Positions 23,709 to 31,992 are shown, counted from the stretch's first letter. The stretch is DNA of 40,083 nucleotides from CAYQTE01 sp964420285 (GCA_964420285.1 CAYQTE010000042.1:1-40083); one strand, 5' to 3'. Program-made: numbers and translations. The notes: generated from the sequence alone by a model not told the origin.

Positions 23709-25016
23709 TCAGACCGGGCGGATACTCGCCGCCATTGGCTTAGCCGACACCTTCGCTCCCTGATTGACCGCAACGATGGGGCCGACCAGCAGGCGCTTGG
23801 TCTGGCCGTTGCCGTTCACCTCGACCAAGTTGCCGGCGGTGACCAGCGGGGCGTCCGCCATGTTGATCTGGCGGTCGTTCAACTTGGCGGCGGCGCCGGC
23901 CACGGCGTGGAGCGAAAGTCGGCCCTTGCGGTCAACCGCCAGGTAGGCTGAAGCCGCATTGCGGGTTCCGGACTTCCTCACCGGCTGCATCCCTCCCAGT
24001 TCGACCCGGTCGCCGGGCATCACCTGCACACGGTGGCTCGCCTTGGTGGTCTCATCCATCAAGGTGAAGGTGTAAACCTTGGCCTTCCGCGTCGTGTATC
24101 CCACCACGCCAAGCCCGGCGATGAGGGCGGCCATGGCGCCGCCGATGGCCCAGGGCATCCACAAGATTTGGCCGCTTTCGCCGACGACGGGCGTGGTCAC
24201 TGGCGGAAGCAGCGCCGCCTGTTGCGTGGTGGGTTGGGTGGCGGGGACGCTGTGGGCGGCGGCCTGAGCGATCTTGATCTGGCGATCAAGGTCGATCAAT
24301 CGACGTTCGTCAGCGGCGATGAGCGAGATCAGATCGTCCTGCTTCTTCGCCGCCAGTGTGACGCCCTCACTAACGCGCACCAGTTCCGCCTTGGCGGCGG
24401 CAACGGCGGAGGTGCCGTCGCCTCGCTGCTGGTCGAGCGCCGCAAGCTGCTGACGGCGCTCGGCGACGGCGTTAGTCAGCGACGCCAACTGCTCCCGCTC
24501 CTTATCGCGCTCCGCCGTAAGCGTGCTGATCTCATTCATCACCGCCGTCTTTGCGGCGACCAACTTCTCAAGTTCGGCCGCCACGGCACCAGCGGCTTGG
24601 CGGGATTGCTCGGCCTCAGCGGTGAACTCTTGGGAAGTGGCACGTCCTTGCTCGACCCGTGCCTCCAAGGCTTGCACATCGGCAGCGGCACGCTGGATCT
24701 TGTCTGCCTGCTCCGAGAGCAACGCCTCGTTGGCCTTGATCTCCTGCTCTTGCCGGCTAATGGTCTCGGCAAGTGCGCGAGCCCGGCCGTCGTCAATGGC
24801 GTTCGCGGCAGGGGTGGACGGGTGCGTTGGCGGCTCCGGGCGCGCCGCACCGCGCACCACCACGCTGCCATCCGGACGCACCGTGGTCTCTCCGCCATCC
24901 GGGGACTGAATCGTCGTGCAACCACTGGCGAGGATCAGAAGCCCCGCCATCCAAACCATCCGCGCAGCCGTACGAAGATCACGGCCGGCATTCAATTGGC
25001 TGATGTAACGAGTCAT
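23709..25016 (-). CDS. Coiled-coil lipoprotein with transmembrane and beta-rich C-terminal domain
   Basis: 435 residues. A lipobox LASGC puts a lipid on Cys33. A Pro/Ala linker follows, then a long coiled coil (about 75-245: LAETISRQEQEIKANEALL... and ERRLIDLDRQIKIAQ), a Pro/Thr linker, a membrane span (WAIGGAMAALIAGLGVVGYT, ~286-305) and a beta-rich domain (~310-420) with DRVELGG, AYLAVDRKGRLSLHAVAG and GNLVEVNGNGQTKRLL. That last domain is reminiscent of FHA-like sandwiches but lacks the full signature. Lipid plus span means both ends are anchored; topology is unclear. ATG at 25016 follows GAGGTG. Partner genes suggest an envelope-linked assembly. Confidence 0.72.
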   Translation of the reverse strand: MTRYISQLNAGRDLRTAARMVWMAGLLILASGCTTIQSPDGGETTVRPDGSVVVRGAARPEPPTHPSTPAANAIDDGRARALAETISRQEQEIKANEALLSEQADKIQRAAADVQALEARVEQGRATSQEFTAEAEQSRQAAGAVAAELEKLVAAKTAVMNEISTLTAERDKEREQLASLTNAVAERRQQLAALDQQRGDGTSAVAAAKAELVRVSEGVTLAAKKQDDLISLIAADERRLIDLDRQIKIAQAAAHSVPATQPTTQQAALLPPVTTPVVGESGQILWMPWAIGGAMAALIAGLGVVGYTTRKAKVYTFTLMDETTKASHRVQVMPGDRVELGGMQPVRKSGTRNAASAYLAVDRKGRLSLHAVAGAAAKLNDRQINMADAPLVTAGNLVEVNGNGQTKRLLVGPIVAVNQGAKVSAKPMAASIRPV

Positions 25017-25104
25017 AATGCACCTCATATCTTCTCGACGACTGATTTCGTCTGTTCCGACATCCCACGCGTCGTCGATGGCGCGGGCGGCGGCATAAGC
25101 AATA

Positions 25105-25127
25105 GCCGGCAGGAACGTCCTACCGGC
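25105..25127 (-). promoter_or_regulatory. Hairpin capped gga-acg-tcc
   Basis: Stem gccgg/ccggc plus agga/tcct with one mismatched pair, 3-base loop acg (25115-25117). The cap is the same as in the hairpin at 23643-23692, one gene downstream. Confidence 0.55.
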
Positions 25128-25156
25128 ACCACGTCGAACACGGGAGTCGCGGCCAA

Positions 25157-25420
25157 CTAGGCCGCGCACTCGGCCGGCTTCAATGCACGGTGCGCGTTGC
25201 CGGCTTGCCAGAAATGAACCAGTTCCCAGGGCACGGCCTCAACCTTCTTGTGGCCAAAGGGGCGCACCATCGCGTTCCGAGGGAGCGCGCCCACCATGAA
25301 TGCCCGAGCCCAGTGGCGTCCCTCGTCCGCAAACGCTCGCGGATGAACACGGACAAGCACTGTTCGGTTAGCAGAGAGGAGGCTGGTGGCCTCCCCGTAG
25401 TTCAGGTTCTTTGAGTTCAC
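25157..25420 (-). CDS. Hypothetical protein, 87 aa
   Basis: No family recognised. It is basic and rich in His, Arg, Trp and Ala (AFADEGRHWARAFMVGALP, ALPRNAMVRPFGHKKV, PWELVHFWQAGNAHRAL), with no membrane span or signal. The start is GTG at 25420, chosen because AAGGAG lies eight bases upstream. It is followed by the lipoprotein gene after 140 bases. Its composition suggests a small nucleic-acid- or protein-binding role, but nothing specific. Confidence 0.6.
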   Translation of the reverse strand: MNSKNLNYGEATSLLSANRTVLVRVHPRAFADEGRHWARAFMVGALPRNAMVRPFGHKKVEAVPWELVHFWQAGNAHRALKPAECAA

Positions 25421-25449
25421 GATGTTTTCTCCTTAAATAGAAGTGGTTC

Positions 25450-25479
25450 GCCTCTGGCCGGGGTTGACGAGCCAGAGGC
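25450..25479 (-). promoter_or_regulatory. Hairpin upstream of the 87-aa gene
   Basis: Perfect 9-bp stem gcctctggc/gccagaggc (25450-25458 with 25471-25479), 12-base loop, no U-tract. Confidence 0.5.
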
Positions 25480-25588
25480 AGGCGTCCACTCACCGGGGCT
25501 AAGGCGGCGGTGAGGGTCCGCGAGTCGCGGTGGACGCCGCGAATGCGCGCCCACAGCCGCCCCCCCCGGCGGCTGCCCGCTGGATGAG

Positions 25589-25765
25589 TCACTCGTTGGC
25601 GGCCACCAATACGGCCGCGCTCAAGTCTGAATTGGGCGAGCGGGGAGATCGAGCGGGTATGACCGAACCAGCTTCGCCATCGTTGCGCGGGAGGTTCTTC
25701 TCCAAAAACTCCTTCAGCTCTCGGAGTGCCTCCCGGCGCATGCGGGCCAAATCTTCGACATGCAT
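25589..25765 (-). CDS. Candidate small protein, 58 aa
   Basis: 58 residues starting MHVEDLARMRREALRELKEF, a strongly charged amphipathic helix, then a Ser/Pro/Arg-rich middle and a hydrophobic end (LSAAVLVAANE). AGGAG lies nine bases before the ATG at 25765. Frame, ribosome site and helix periodicity support it; it is below common length cut-offs. No family recognised. It would be the first gene of the minus-strand operon. Confidence 0.5.
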   Translation of the reverse strand: MHVEDLARMRREALRELKEFLEKNLPRNDGEAGSVIPARSPRSPNSDLSAAVLVAANE

Positions 25766-26434
25766 GAGTCAACTCCTGCCCGTCTCAGCCGGGCAATCGC
25801 CAGTGCATCAGGCCGGCAGCGCTATCGGATACCACTGCGCGATGCTCGCAGTGGTCTCGCCCACTTGGGCAAGGTGAGGTCTTCCTTCACCTCAGTAATG
25901 CCGGCCCTGTGGGCCGGCTGAGATGTCTTCCGGGGTTACATCGCCACTACCGGATGGGCGTAAGGCACGTCGCGTCGTCTCTGACTCCTCGCCGGGTACC
26001 AGCCGGCGCCGTAGCCCGTCCTTTCCGCACGCCAGTTCTGACTCTGGCGGTCGGTTTGTTCCGGGCCGTTGTCGCGTGTGATCGGAACGTCCCCCTCTGC
26101 CTCGTTTCGTCCCAGGGCACTTGGGAATTCTTGAGTGCCCGCCTTTCCGCTGCCGTCCTGGACATCCGCCCCGTGTCTCGCCTTTAGGGGTCATCGACCG
26201 TAAGCTCTACCGGACCTGTCGCAGCGTCGTGGGCTATTTGATTCAGAGGTCCCATTGGGACGCCCAGATTCAAGCACATGGGAAACGCGGGTCATAGCTG
26301 GCCCTTTTGCCTGACGTTTCATCGCGAAGAACCGGGGCTGAGTGGTTGATCTCTTGGGAAGTTGGCGGGTCGGCGGCAGCTATTGTGAAACGCCGTTGCC
26401 CTCACATCGGGCGCACCACCGTAGGCGTATTGAC
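25766..26434. other. Divergent intergenic region with several hairpins
   Basis: No convincing gene. It separates the minus-strand peptide operon from the plus-strand ECF operon and must hold promoters for both. Hairpins: 25832-25854 (8-bp stem ccactgcg/cgcagtgg, 7-base loop), an imperfect one near 25873-25891, and 25900-25918 (8-bp stem gccggccc/gggccggc, 3-base loop). Frames at 25909-26187 (+) and 25892-26194 (-) are arginine-rich mirror images with no ribosome site. No known riboswitch consensus was recognised. Confidence 0.5.
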
Positions 26435-26482
26435 GCGGCTGCATTCAGCTTGCTTGAGTGCGCAAGCTGAATGCAGAGCCGC
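26435..26482 (+). promoter_or_regulatory. Long hairpin/operator candidate upstream of the ECF operon
   Basis: Perfect 15-bp stem (26439-26453 with 26462-26476), 8-base loop, extended by gcgg/ccgc beyond a 2-base bulge. No U-tract. TATTAT (26503-26508) about 20 bases further on could be a -10 box, though I see no good -35. As DNA this is a large palindrome fit for a dimeric repressor; as RNA it would be an attenuator stem. Confidence 0.55.
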
Positions 26483-26542
26483 CCATGCGCTCGCCGATTA
26501 CGTATTATGCTGGTCGTGTCCAATGAGAAAGGAAGCACCGCT

Positions 26543-27211
26543 ATGAAGGACGGCACAATGGCGAACGAAGTCGCACCGGGCGTGAACATGCAGCGTGCCA
26601 GGGTTCTTGCGCTCATCCCGTTCGGCATTGCGCTGAACCTGGGGTTGGGCACGCTGACCAGCTCGCTTAAGATCCCTCTTTACTTGGATGCTGTCGCGAC
26701 CATCGCGATCACGCTGATGGCTGGCTTCCGCGCTGGCGCGATCGTGGGCGTCGCCAGCTTCCTGATTGGAGGTATCTTAGTGAATCCGGTTCTGCCGTGG
26801 TTTAGCGGCACCCAACTCCTCATTGCAGCATACATTGCCATCACCGCGCGCAGGGGATGGTTAGCAACGAGCGGGGTAGAAGGCTTGCGCTTGCCGAAGT
26901 GGCTTTACTATCTTCGGGTGCTGGTGATCGGGGCCGGGCTGGGGATCATGGCGGGGATCGTGAGCGCGCCAGTGATCGTGGCGCTGTTCTCAGGGCTAAC
27001 GGGAAGCGGTCCTTCTCTCGTTGTGGCCTTCTTGCTCAAGTCCGGCCAGACCCTGTACAAATCCGTGCTGCTCAGCGGCTTGGCTTCTGAGCCCCTCGAC
27101 AAGACCATCCAGCTCTTGCTGGCGCTAGGGCTCATCCGCGCTCTTCCTCCGTCCCTCAAGACGGCCTTTGGCGGTGGATATCTGAAGAAGAACGGTTTGG
27201 CTGGCCAATGA
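26543..27211 (+). CDS. ECF transporter substrate-binding (S) component
   Basis: 222 residues with six likely membrane helices. The segment SSLKIPLYLDAVATIAITLMAG is of the type seen in S components (a short loop, a Tyr-Leu-Asp entering a helix), followed by FRAGAIVGVASFLIGGILVNP. S components bind the vitamin or metal and give the transporter its specificity; this one does not match any S family I can name (not clearly riboflavin, biotin, thiamine or folate). ATG at 26543 follows AAGGAAG. Its stop overlaps the T-component start by four bases. Confidence 0.78.
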   Translation: MKDGTMANEVAPGVNMQRARVLALIPFGIALNLGLGTLTSSLKIPLYLDAVATIAITLMAGFRAGAIVGVASFLIGGILVNPVLPWFSGTQLLIAAYIAITARRGWLATSGVEGLRLPKWLYYLRVLVIGAGLGIMAGIVSAPVIVALFSGLTGSGPSLVVAFLLKSGQTLYKSVLLSGLASEPLDKTIQLLLALGLIRALPPSLKTAFGGGYLKKNGLAGQ

Positions 27212-27936
27212 ACACCACACCAACAGCCCGTGGCCGACTGGCCGGCTCGCTGATGGCGGTCGCTGGCGCGGTAATCACCACCAGCCCGTTGTTGCTGGCG
27301 GCTGGCTATGTGTTTCTCTTGCCCGTGCTGCTCATCGGCGCGGTTTTTCGTGCTCATCTGCGTTTCCTTGTTATCGTGGTCTTGCCCGTGGCGGCGTTCG
27401 CTTTGGTGGTCTGGCCCTTCGTTATGGGTGCGCCGCCAGGCGAGATTGCTGGCAGTAATCCGGCCGGCGCGTTTCGATTCGCATCGGCAACGGTTCTCCG
27501 GCTGATGTTCGTGGGCGGAGTAGTTCAGGCATGTGTGCTCGCGATCCATTCCCGCGATCTTGCCACGACCTTCCGCCGTTGGGGCTTACGCGGGGAATGG
27601 CTCATCGCCGCGCTCGGCGCCACTGTCCTCGCACCCGAAATGAAGCGACGCGCTGACCGGGTGTTCACCGCCGCATTGGCGAGGGGGCTTCTGCCGAATC
27701 GTTCGATTTGGAGCCGACTACGAGTTTTGCCAACAACCTTGATGCCACTTACCGCGTGGAGCTTAAGGGCGGCAATTAGCCGGGCTGACAATTGGCACGA
27801 AAGAAAGCTCCTTGATCGCGTGGATGCGCTGGCTGGACGCCCTGATCCCGGCTCACTTGTCGTCAGCGGCGCATTGGTTGTTGCGGCCATTATCTGGCTC
27901 TGCGCCAGCATCTCTCTACGATGGAGGATATTGTGA
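27208..27936 (+). CDS. ecfT: ECF transporter transmembrane (T) component
   Basis: 242 residues. Hydrophobic segments cluster in the first ~110 residues, then a cytosolic coupling region containing ALARGLLPNRSIWSRLRV, whose Ala-Arg-Gly matches the EcfT motif that docks into the ATPases, and a final membrane helix (LVVSGALVVAAIIWLCAS). A second coupling motif is only approximate (SRADNW). ATG overlaps the S gene (ATGA), and the ATPase gene starts two bases after its stop. Confidence 0.75.
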   Translation: MNTTPTARGRLAGSLMAVAGAVITTSPLLLAAGYVFLLPVLLIGAVFRAHLRFLVIVVLPVAAFALVVWPFVMGAPPGEIAGSNPAGAFRFASATVLRLMFVGGVVQACVLAIHSRDLATTFRRWGLRGEWLIAALGATVLAPEMKRRADRVFTAALARGLLPNRSIWSRLRVLPTTLMPLTAWSLRAAISRADNWHERKLLDRVDALAGRPDPGSLVVSGALVVAAIIWLCASISLRWRIL

Positions 27937-27937
27937 C

Positions 27938-29143
27938 ATGCTGAGGCTGATCGACGGTCCAAACTTCAGCGGACGCACAACGGTACTCCGGAATGCGATT
28001 ACAGCGGCACGCAACGGAGATGGCCGCTCAGCCGCCTATGTCGGCCCCGAGGTCTTCACGTCATTTTCTGGACTCGCGAGCACAGTCGCAAGTGAACTTG
28101 ATCTAGTGGGCGACGGCTGCGTCGGCCAGATCGTTAGCGCACTCGGAATCGAGCCTCTGCTGGACCGAGACTTATCAACTCTGTCTGGCGGCGAAGAAGT
28201 GCTTTGCGCGATCGCCGCAGGGCTGGCTTGCCAGCCAATGCGAGTCGCTCTGGACTGCGTGTTCGAGCAACTGGACCACGGCCGACGTGAGCGAGCTCTC
28301 GGCGCTCTCTGTGGCTATTGCGTCGGTGAAGTTCTCCTCGCTGACAATCGGTCTCGCGAATGGGCAGATGGTGTGGCGGCTCCTGAGCCGGTGCCGGCGC
28401 ATGATGGTAACAGCGTTCGATTCGACGCAATCGATGGCGAGGCACCTGTCCCTGCTCGGCCAGAGCACCTTTCGGACATCCTGATCTCTGGCCTGCGCCA
28501 TCGCTACGAGCACGGACGCTGGGTGTTGGATGATCTCCAACTGCGATTGTGTCCTGGCACTATCGTGCATCTTGCCGGTGAGAACGGCGCTGGCAAGAGC
28601 ACACTCGCCAAGATACTTGTCGGCGCTCTCGTCCCCTCGGCTGGGAAGGTCCAATGCAACGGAGCCGTCGATCCGTGGAAAGCGCCTGGGAGGCTTGCTG
28701 CGTATCACTTTCAGAACCCCGACACGCAGCTATTTCGGTCTACTGTTCGCGAGGAGCTGTTAGCTGGCGCCCGTGTCTGCGGCCGTAGTGGCGATGTCGT
28801 TGCCGAGTTGGTTGACGCAGCGGTGATAGCGTTCGGTCTCAGCAGTGTGCTGACGATCCACCCGCATGAGTTACCGTTCAGCATGCGGAAGCGCGTGGCT
28901 ATGGCATCGACCTTCGCTTGTGGCACGCCTTGGGTGATTCTCGACGAGCCCACGTTGGGCCAGGACGATCATGCGGCGGGGCAAATCGCGACATATGTTC
29001 GGAGAACGGCGGAAGCGGGTATCGGGATCATCATCATCTCTCACTCGCAGCCTTTCGTTGATAGACTGCCGCACCAACGGATCAGCTTGGCGCACGGCAA
29101 GACCGACCAACAGGAGCAACACGCATATGGCTGCCGAAGTTAA
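27938..29143 (+). CDS. ECF transporter double ATPase, one site degenerate
   Basis: 401 residues, two fused nucleotide-binding domains. NBD1 (~1-165): Walker A is GPNFSGRTT (Lys replaced by Arg), the signature LSTLSGGEE is intact, Walker B reads VALDCV, losing the catalytic Glu. NBD2 (~185-395): Walker A GENGAGKST intact, Q-loop HFQNPDTQLF, the signature is worn (LPFSMRKRVAMA, no LSGGQ), Walker B VILDEPTLGQD and H-loop IIISHS intact. So one composite site (NBD2 Walker motifs with NBD1 signature) is complete and the other is dead, as in many asymmetric ABC proteins. GGAGG precedes ATG 27938. Confidence 0.88.
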   Translation: MLRLIDGPNFSGRTTVLRNAITAARNGDGRSAAYVGPEVFTSFSGLASTVASELDLVGDGCVGQIVSALGIEPLLDRDLSTLSGGEEVLCAIAAGLACQPMRVALDCVFEQLDHGRRERALGALCGYCVGEVLLADNRSREWADGVAAPEPVPAHDGNSVRFDAIDGEAPVPARPEHLSDILISGLRHRYEHGRWVLDDLQLRLCPGTIVHLAGENGAGKSTLAKILVGALVPSAGKVQCNGAVDPWKAPGRLAAYHFQNPDTQLFRSTVREELLAGARVCGRSGDVVAELVDAAVIAFGLSSVLTIHPHELPFSMRKRVAMASTFACGTPWVILDEPTLGQDDHAAGQIATYVRRTAEAGIGIIIISHSQPFVDRLPHQRISLAHGKTDQQEQHAYGCRS

Positions 29144-30554
29144 GCAAGTCATCGAGCCCATCCCTTGGGACCGGGCGAAGGGATTGCTGAATAGTGAATA
29201 TCGCCTGGACGACGCATGTGCGGGGCTGATTGCCGCCGCTACCGCGCGCGCAAAGAAGCTGGGTACGAAGGCGATTGTGTACCGTGCGAGATACTCGTTC
29301 GGGGATCACGTCATTTGCGGCAGGAACAGCTTCGCTCTTCCGGCTAGGTGTACCGAGCCGATTGTAAAGCTTGGGCTGGACGGTTTGGTGCCGGTCTGTC
29401 TGGTGTTAAAGAACGCCTTCGAGGCATATCTCCCGTTCGTTGACGACTCCGAGCATGCTGATGTACCTCGTTCCCTTCGACTACTGCGCCCCGGCGACCT
29501 GTTCGGCGTCTTTGAGGCAGCCAACCGCTTTTGCGGAATCGATCACCAGAAGGACGAGTGGTGCGTGTCGGCCGGCGCGCGTACCGCGCGACTCCTATTC
29601 CCGCTCGATGACAAGCAGGTGCTACATCACTTTCTCGCAGAGCTGACCCCCTCAGGTGATGCCACCCCACCGGAAACGCTGGCCACGCTCATTCGTATTC
29701 TTCGCGAGGCCATCGTACATAAGCAGTCGGGTCGCCACGCCGACAGGAAGGCAGCGTACCTGGAAGACTGGACTTGGCATCTTATGGTGGGGCTGAATCA
29801 CAAGCTGTCGAGTGATTGGAGCGCGGAGCTTATGATGTTCCCACCCCAGTGGTTCGATGGACAACGACGTGCGAGTACCCACGCGGCGCGATGCACGGAT
29901 GAAGGATGCGAAAAGCTCCAGGTTGAAGTGTTGAAGACTGCCTGGCTCCAGGCCCAGGATGAGGTCCGGCGAGCTTTGCGCTGGCAGGCAATCAGCAAGG
30001 CCAAAGAAATCAACACACTCCTTGTCGTTTCGTCTAAGAACACCCCGGACGGCGTTCCGGTTCAGTTGCTCGCATGCATGGACGATATTGCTAGCGGCCG
30101 GGCGGTCGCCCATGTGTGCTCAAAGGATATGGACTCCACGGCTGTGGAGCAAGCCGGCCCCTTCGCGTCGATCATTGAGTATGTCGAGAGCGGCGTAAGC
30201 AACCTTCGACGCGGCAGGCAGACAATGCCCGTGGTCGTCGTGCCCACGTATCTGCGCAATGGCTGTTCGGCCTACGTTTCATTCAGCCGTCCGGCAGCCG
30301 CCATTGCCGATCTTGGTATTCCAAGGAAGTCGCGGTTCTTCCGCACTGTGGGCGACCAGATCGCATCAGCGGCAACTCACTTGGAGGCGTTGATCCCGAA
30401 CGTAGAGTGGGCGACCTTGAAGTTGTTCGCGCAGTTCCAAAAGGAAGGTAAGTGCCACAAGAAGATTTCGACCTTTGCAAAGGAAGAAGGGGCGGGGCTA
30501 CATACGGACAACAACTTTTTCCTTCAATTCGCGCGTGTGAAGCGGAGGAGTTGA
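29127..30554 (+). CDS. Unknown protein of the ECF operon, 475 aa
   Basis: I do not recognise this protein. It is soluble, of mixed composition, with no signal or membrane span. A Cys/His-rich stretch occurs in the middle (HAARCTDEGCEK, ~252-263), with others earlier (ICGRNSFALPARC, NRFCGIDHQKDEWC); a metal or zinc site is possible. Strand-rich blocks (VVVVPTYLRNGCSAYVSFSR) lie near 370-390; the C-terminus is basic. Start 29127 has AGGAG upstream and overlaps the ATPase gene by 17 bases; the next gene begins two bases after its stop. Tight coupling means its job must be tied to the imported compound or to the SAHH-like protein. Confidence 0.72.
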   Translation: MAAEVKQVIEPIPWDRAKGLLNSEYRLDDACAGLIAAATARAKKLGTKAIVYRARYSFGDHVICGRNSFALPARCTEPIVKLGLDGLVPVCLVLKNAFEAYLPFVDDSEHADVPRSLRLLRPGDLFGVFEAANRFCGIDHQKDEWCVSAGARTARLLFPLDDKQVLHHFLAELTPSGDATPPETLATLIRILREAIVHKQSGRHADRKAAYLEDWTWHLMVGLNHKLSSDWSAELMMFPPQWFDGQRRASTHAARCTDEGCEKLQVEVLKTAWLQAQDEVRRALRWQAISKAKEINTLLVVSSKNTPDGVPVQLLACMDDIASGRAVAHVCSKDMDSTAVEQAGPFASIIEYVESGVSNLRRGRQTMPVVVVPTYLRNGCSAYVSFSRPAAAIADLGIPRKSRFFRTVGDQIASAATHLEALIPNVEWATLKLFAQFQKEGKCHKKISTFAKEEGAGLHTDNNFFLQFARVKRRS

Positions 30555-30556
30555 GC

Positions 30557-31828
30557 GTGGACAATACTGCCTTTCCTCGCCTTGCGACGCTTGAGGCTGT
30601 CGTAGCAGCCACTTCGCCAGAGACATGGCGAATGCTGCCCAAGATCGCGATTGTCTGTTGTCAACATCTTCTGGAAACAACAGGCTCCTTGATCGAGTGT
30701 CTGATTCGCCATGGACTTCCGCCCGCGCGTGTGTTCATTGTTGGCAAAGTGTACTCGTCGAACCGGCGCGTTGCGCAGACCTTGAGTCATCTTGGCTGCG
30801 ATGTGATGGAGGGGTCTCGCGCTAAATCTCCCGGCTACCATAGCGAAGCAATTGAAGACGATGCGAAGGAAATGTGGCAGCATGCGGAGTGCATTGCAGC
30901 GAGCAATGTTGTTGAGGGAATAGTCGTTTTGGATGACGGGGCTCACATGGCGGGCGCGTTGCCGCCGTTCGCGAGGGAGTTTTGCCGTCGCAGAAAGGTA
31001 ATCGGGGTCGAGCAAACTACCAGCGGCTTGATCCGCAAGCGGACCATTCTTCCCGTCGTGAATGTCGCGTCCTCGGCGATCAAACGGCATATCGAACCGG
31101 GGTTGATATGCCAAGCAATCTTGCATCGGGTTCGATCACTCGTCGAACTGCGCTCGCAAGGGACGAGATGTGGGGTTATTGGACTCGGCAAGGTGGGAGG
31201 AACACTTGCCAGTGAGTTGCGGAGAAATGGGTACACGGTGTTCGGCTATGATATCGACGATGGGCGCCTTGAGAGCATGCTGCCGCGTGAGCGATGTAAG
31301 TCGATCGTAGAGCTGGTGGGCAGGTCGGACTTGATCTTTGGATGCACGGGACGAGATTCCGTGCCGCCTGCCGACGCATTTGATGGTGTTCGTGGTGAAA
31401 AGACATTTGCCAGTTGTTCCAGCAGTGACGGCGAGTTTCGCTCTCTTCTACGGCAGCCTTGGCTGTGGACGCCCATGACGGGGGAGAAAGGGACGTGCCC
31501 TACCTTGGTGTCGTCACACGGGGCCGTGTCCCTGCGAGTACTGCGCAGTGGGTATCCGGTGAACTTCGATAACTCGCCGGAGTCTGTCCCACGCGATGAT
31601 ATCCAGTTGACGCGCGGCCTGCTTCTGGGTGCCGTCCTCCAGGCTGTTGAACTGATCGCAAGCAACGGATTGGCTGGCTGCAACACGATCATGCTTGATC
31701 CAAACGTCCAGCGCATTGTTCGACAGTCGTGGCGTTCGACTGTGAGCGATCGGGACGGGTTTGACATGAGTTGGTATGAGCGGGAATCTCGGGGGAACCC
31801 AGTGCCCTGTCGGGCATTCAGAGGATAG
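30557..31828 (+). CDS. S-adenosylhomocysteine-hydrolase-like protein, diverged
   Basis: 423 residues, close to the ~430 of SAHH. Traces of the family run through it: IAVCCQHLLETTGSLIE (SAHH HMTIQTA), VVLDDGAH (the IDDGGD substrate Asp), VIGVEQTTSGL (the EETTTG Glu), VVNVASSAIKR (the VNDSVTK Lys), and the NAD-binding CGVIGLGKVGGTLASELRR. The Asp normally four residues after that Lys is Glu here, and the later His (GHFD) is lost (ASCSSSDGEF), so classical hydrolase activity is doubtful. It may act on a related nucleoside thioether. The start GTG 30557 follows GGAGG. It is the last gene of the ECF operon. Confidence 0.7.
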   Translation: MDNTAFPRLATLEAVVAATSPETWRMLPKIAIVCCQHLLETTGSLIECLIRHGLPPARVFIVGKVYSSNRRVAQTLSHLGCDVMEGSRAKSPGYHSEAIEDDAKEMWQHAECIAASNVVEGIVVLDDGAHMAGALPPFAREFCRRRKVIGVEQTTSGLIRKRTILPVVNVASSAIKRHIEPGLICQAILHRVRSLVELRSQGTRCGVIGLGKVGGTLASELRRNGYTVFGYDIDDGRLESMLPRERCKSIVELVGRSDLIFGCTGRDSVPPADAFDGVRGEKTFASCSSSDGEFRSLLRQPWLWTPMTGEKGTCPTLVSSHGAVSLRVLRSGYPVNFDNSPESVPRDDIQLTRGLLLGAVLQAVELIASNGLAGCNTIMLDPNVQRIVRQSWRSTVSDRDGFDMSWYERESRGNPVPCRAFRG

Positions 31829-31992
31829 TGGTTGTGTCGGACGTGAGACGGTTGCATGGGATCGGGTCGCATGGGCTAAGCTCGCGATGCGGTACAAAAT
31901 ACGCTGCGGGCCGGCTCCCGTAGGTCTTCCGCCAATATGGACGTTTGGCGTCCCCTCCCCACTTCATCCCAGTACCCGAAACATCGTGTGCG

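Noticed and set aside
21364..23763. 799-codon plus-strand open frame
   Set aside because: It is the mirror of the tubulin-like gene; His/Arg/Gly-rich, no ribosome site, no family features.
25530..26194. Genes in the divergent region (frames on both strands)
   Set aside because: Arg/Pro/Ser-rich mirror frames without ribosome sites; only the 58-aa frame at 25589-25765 has support.
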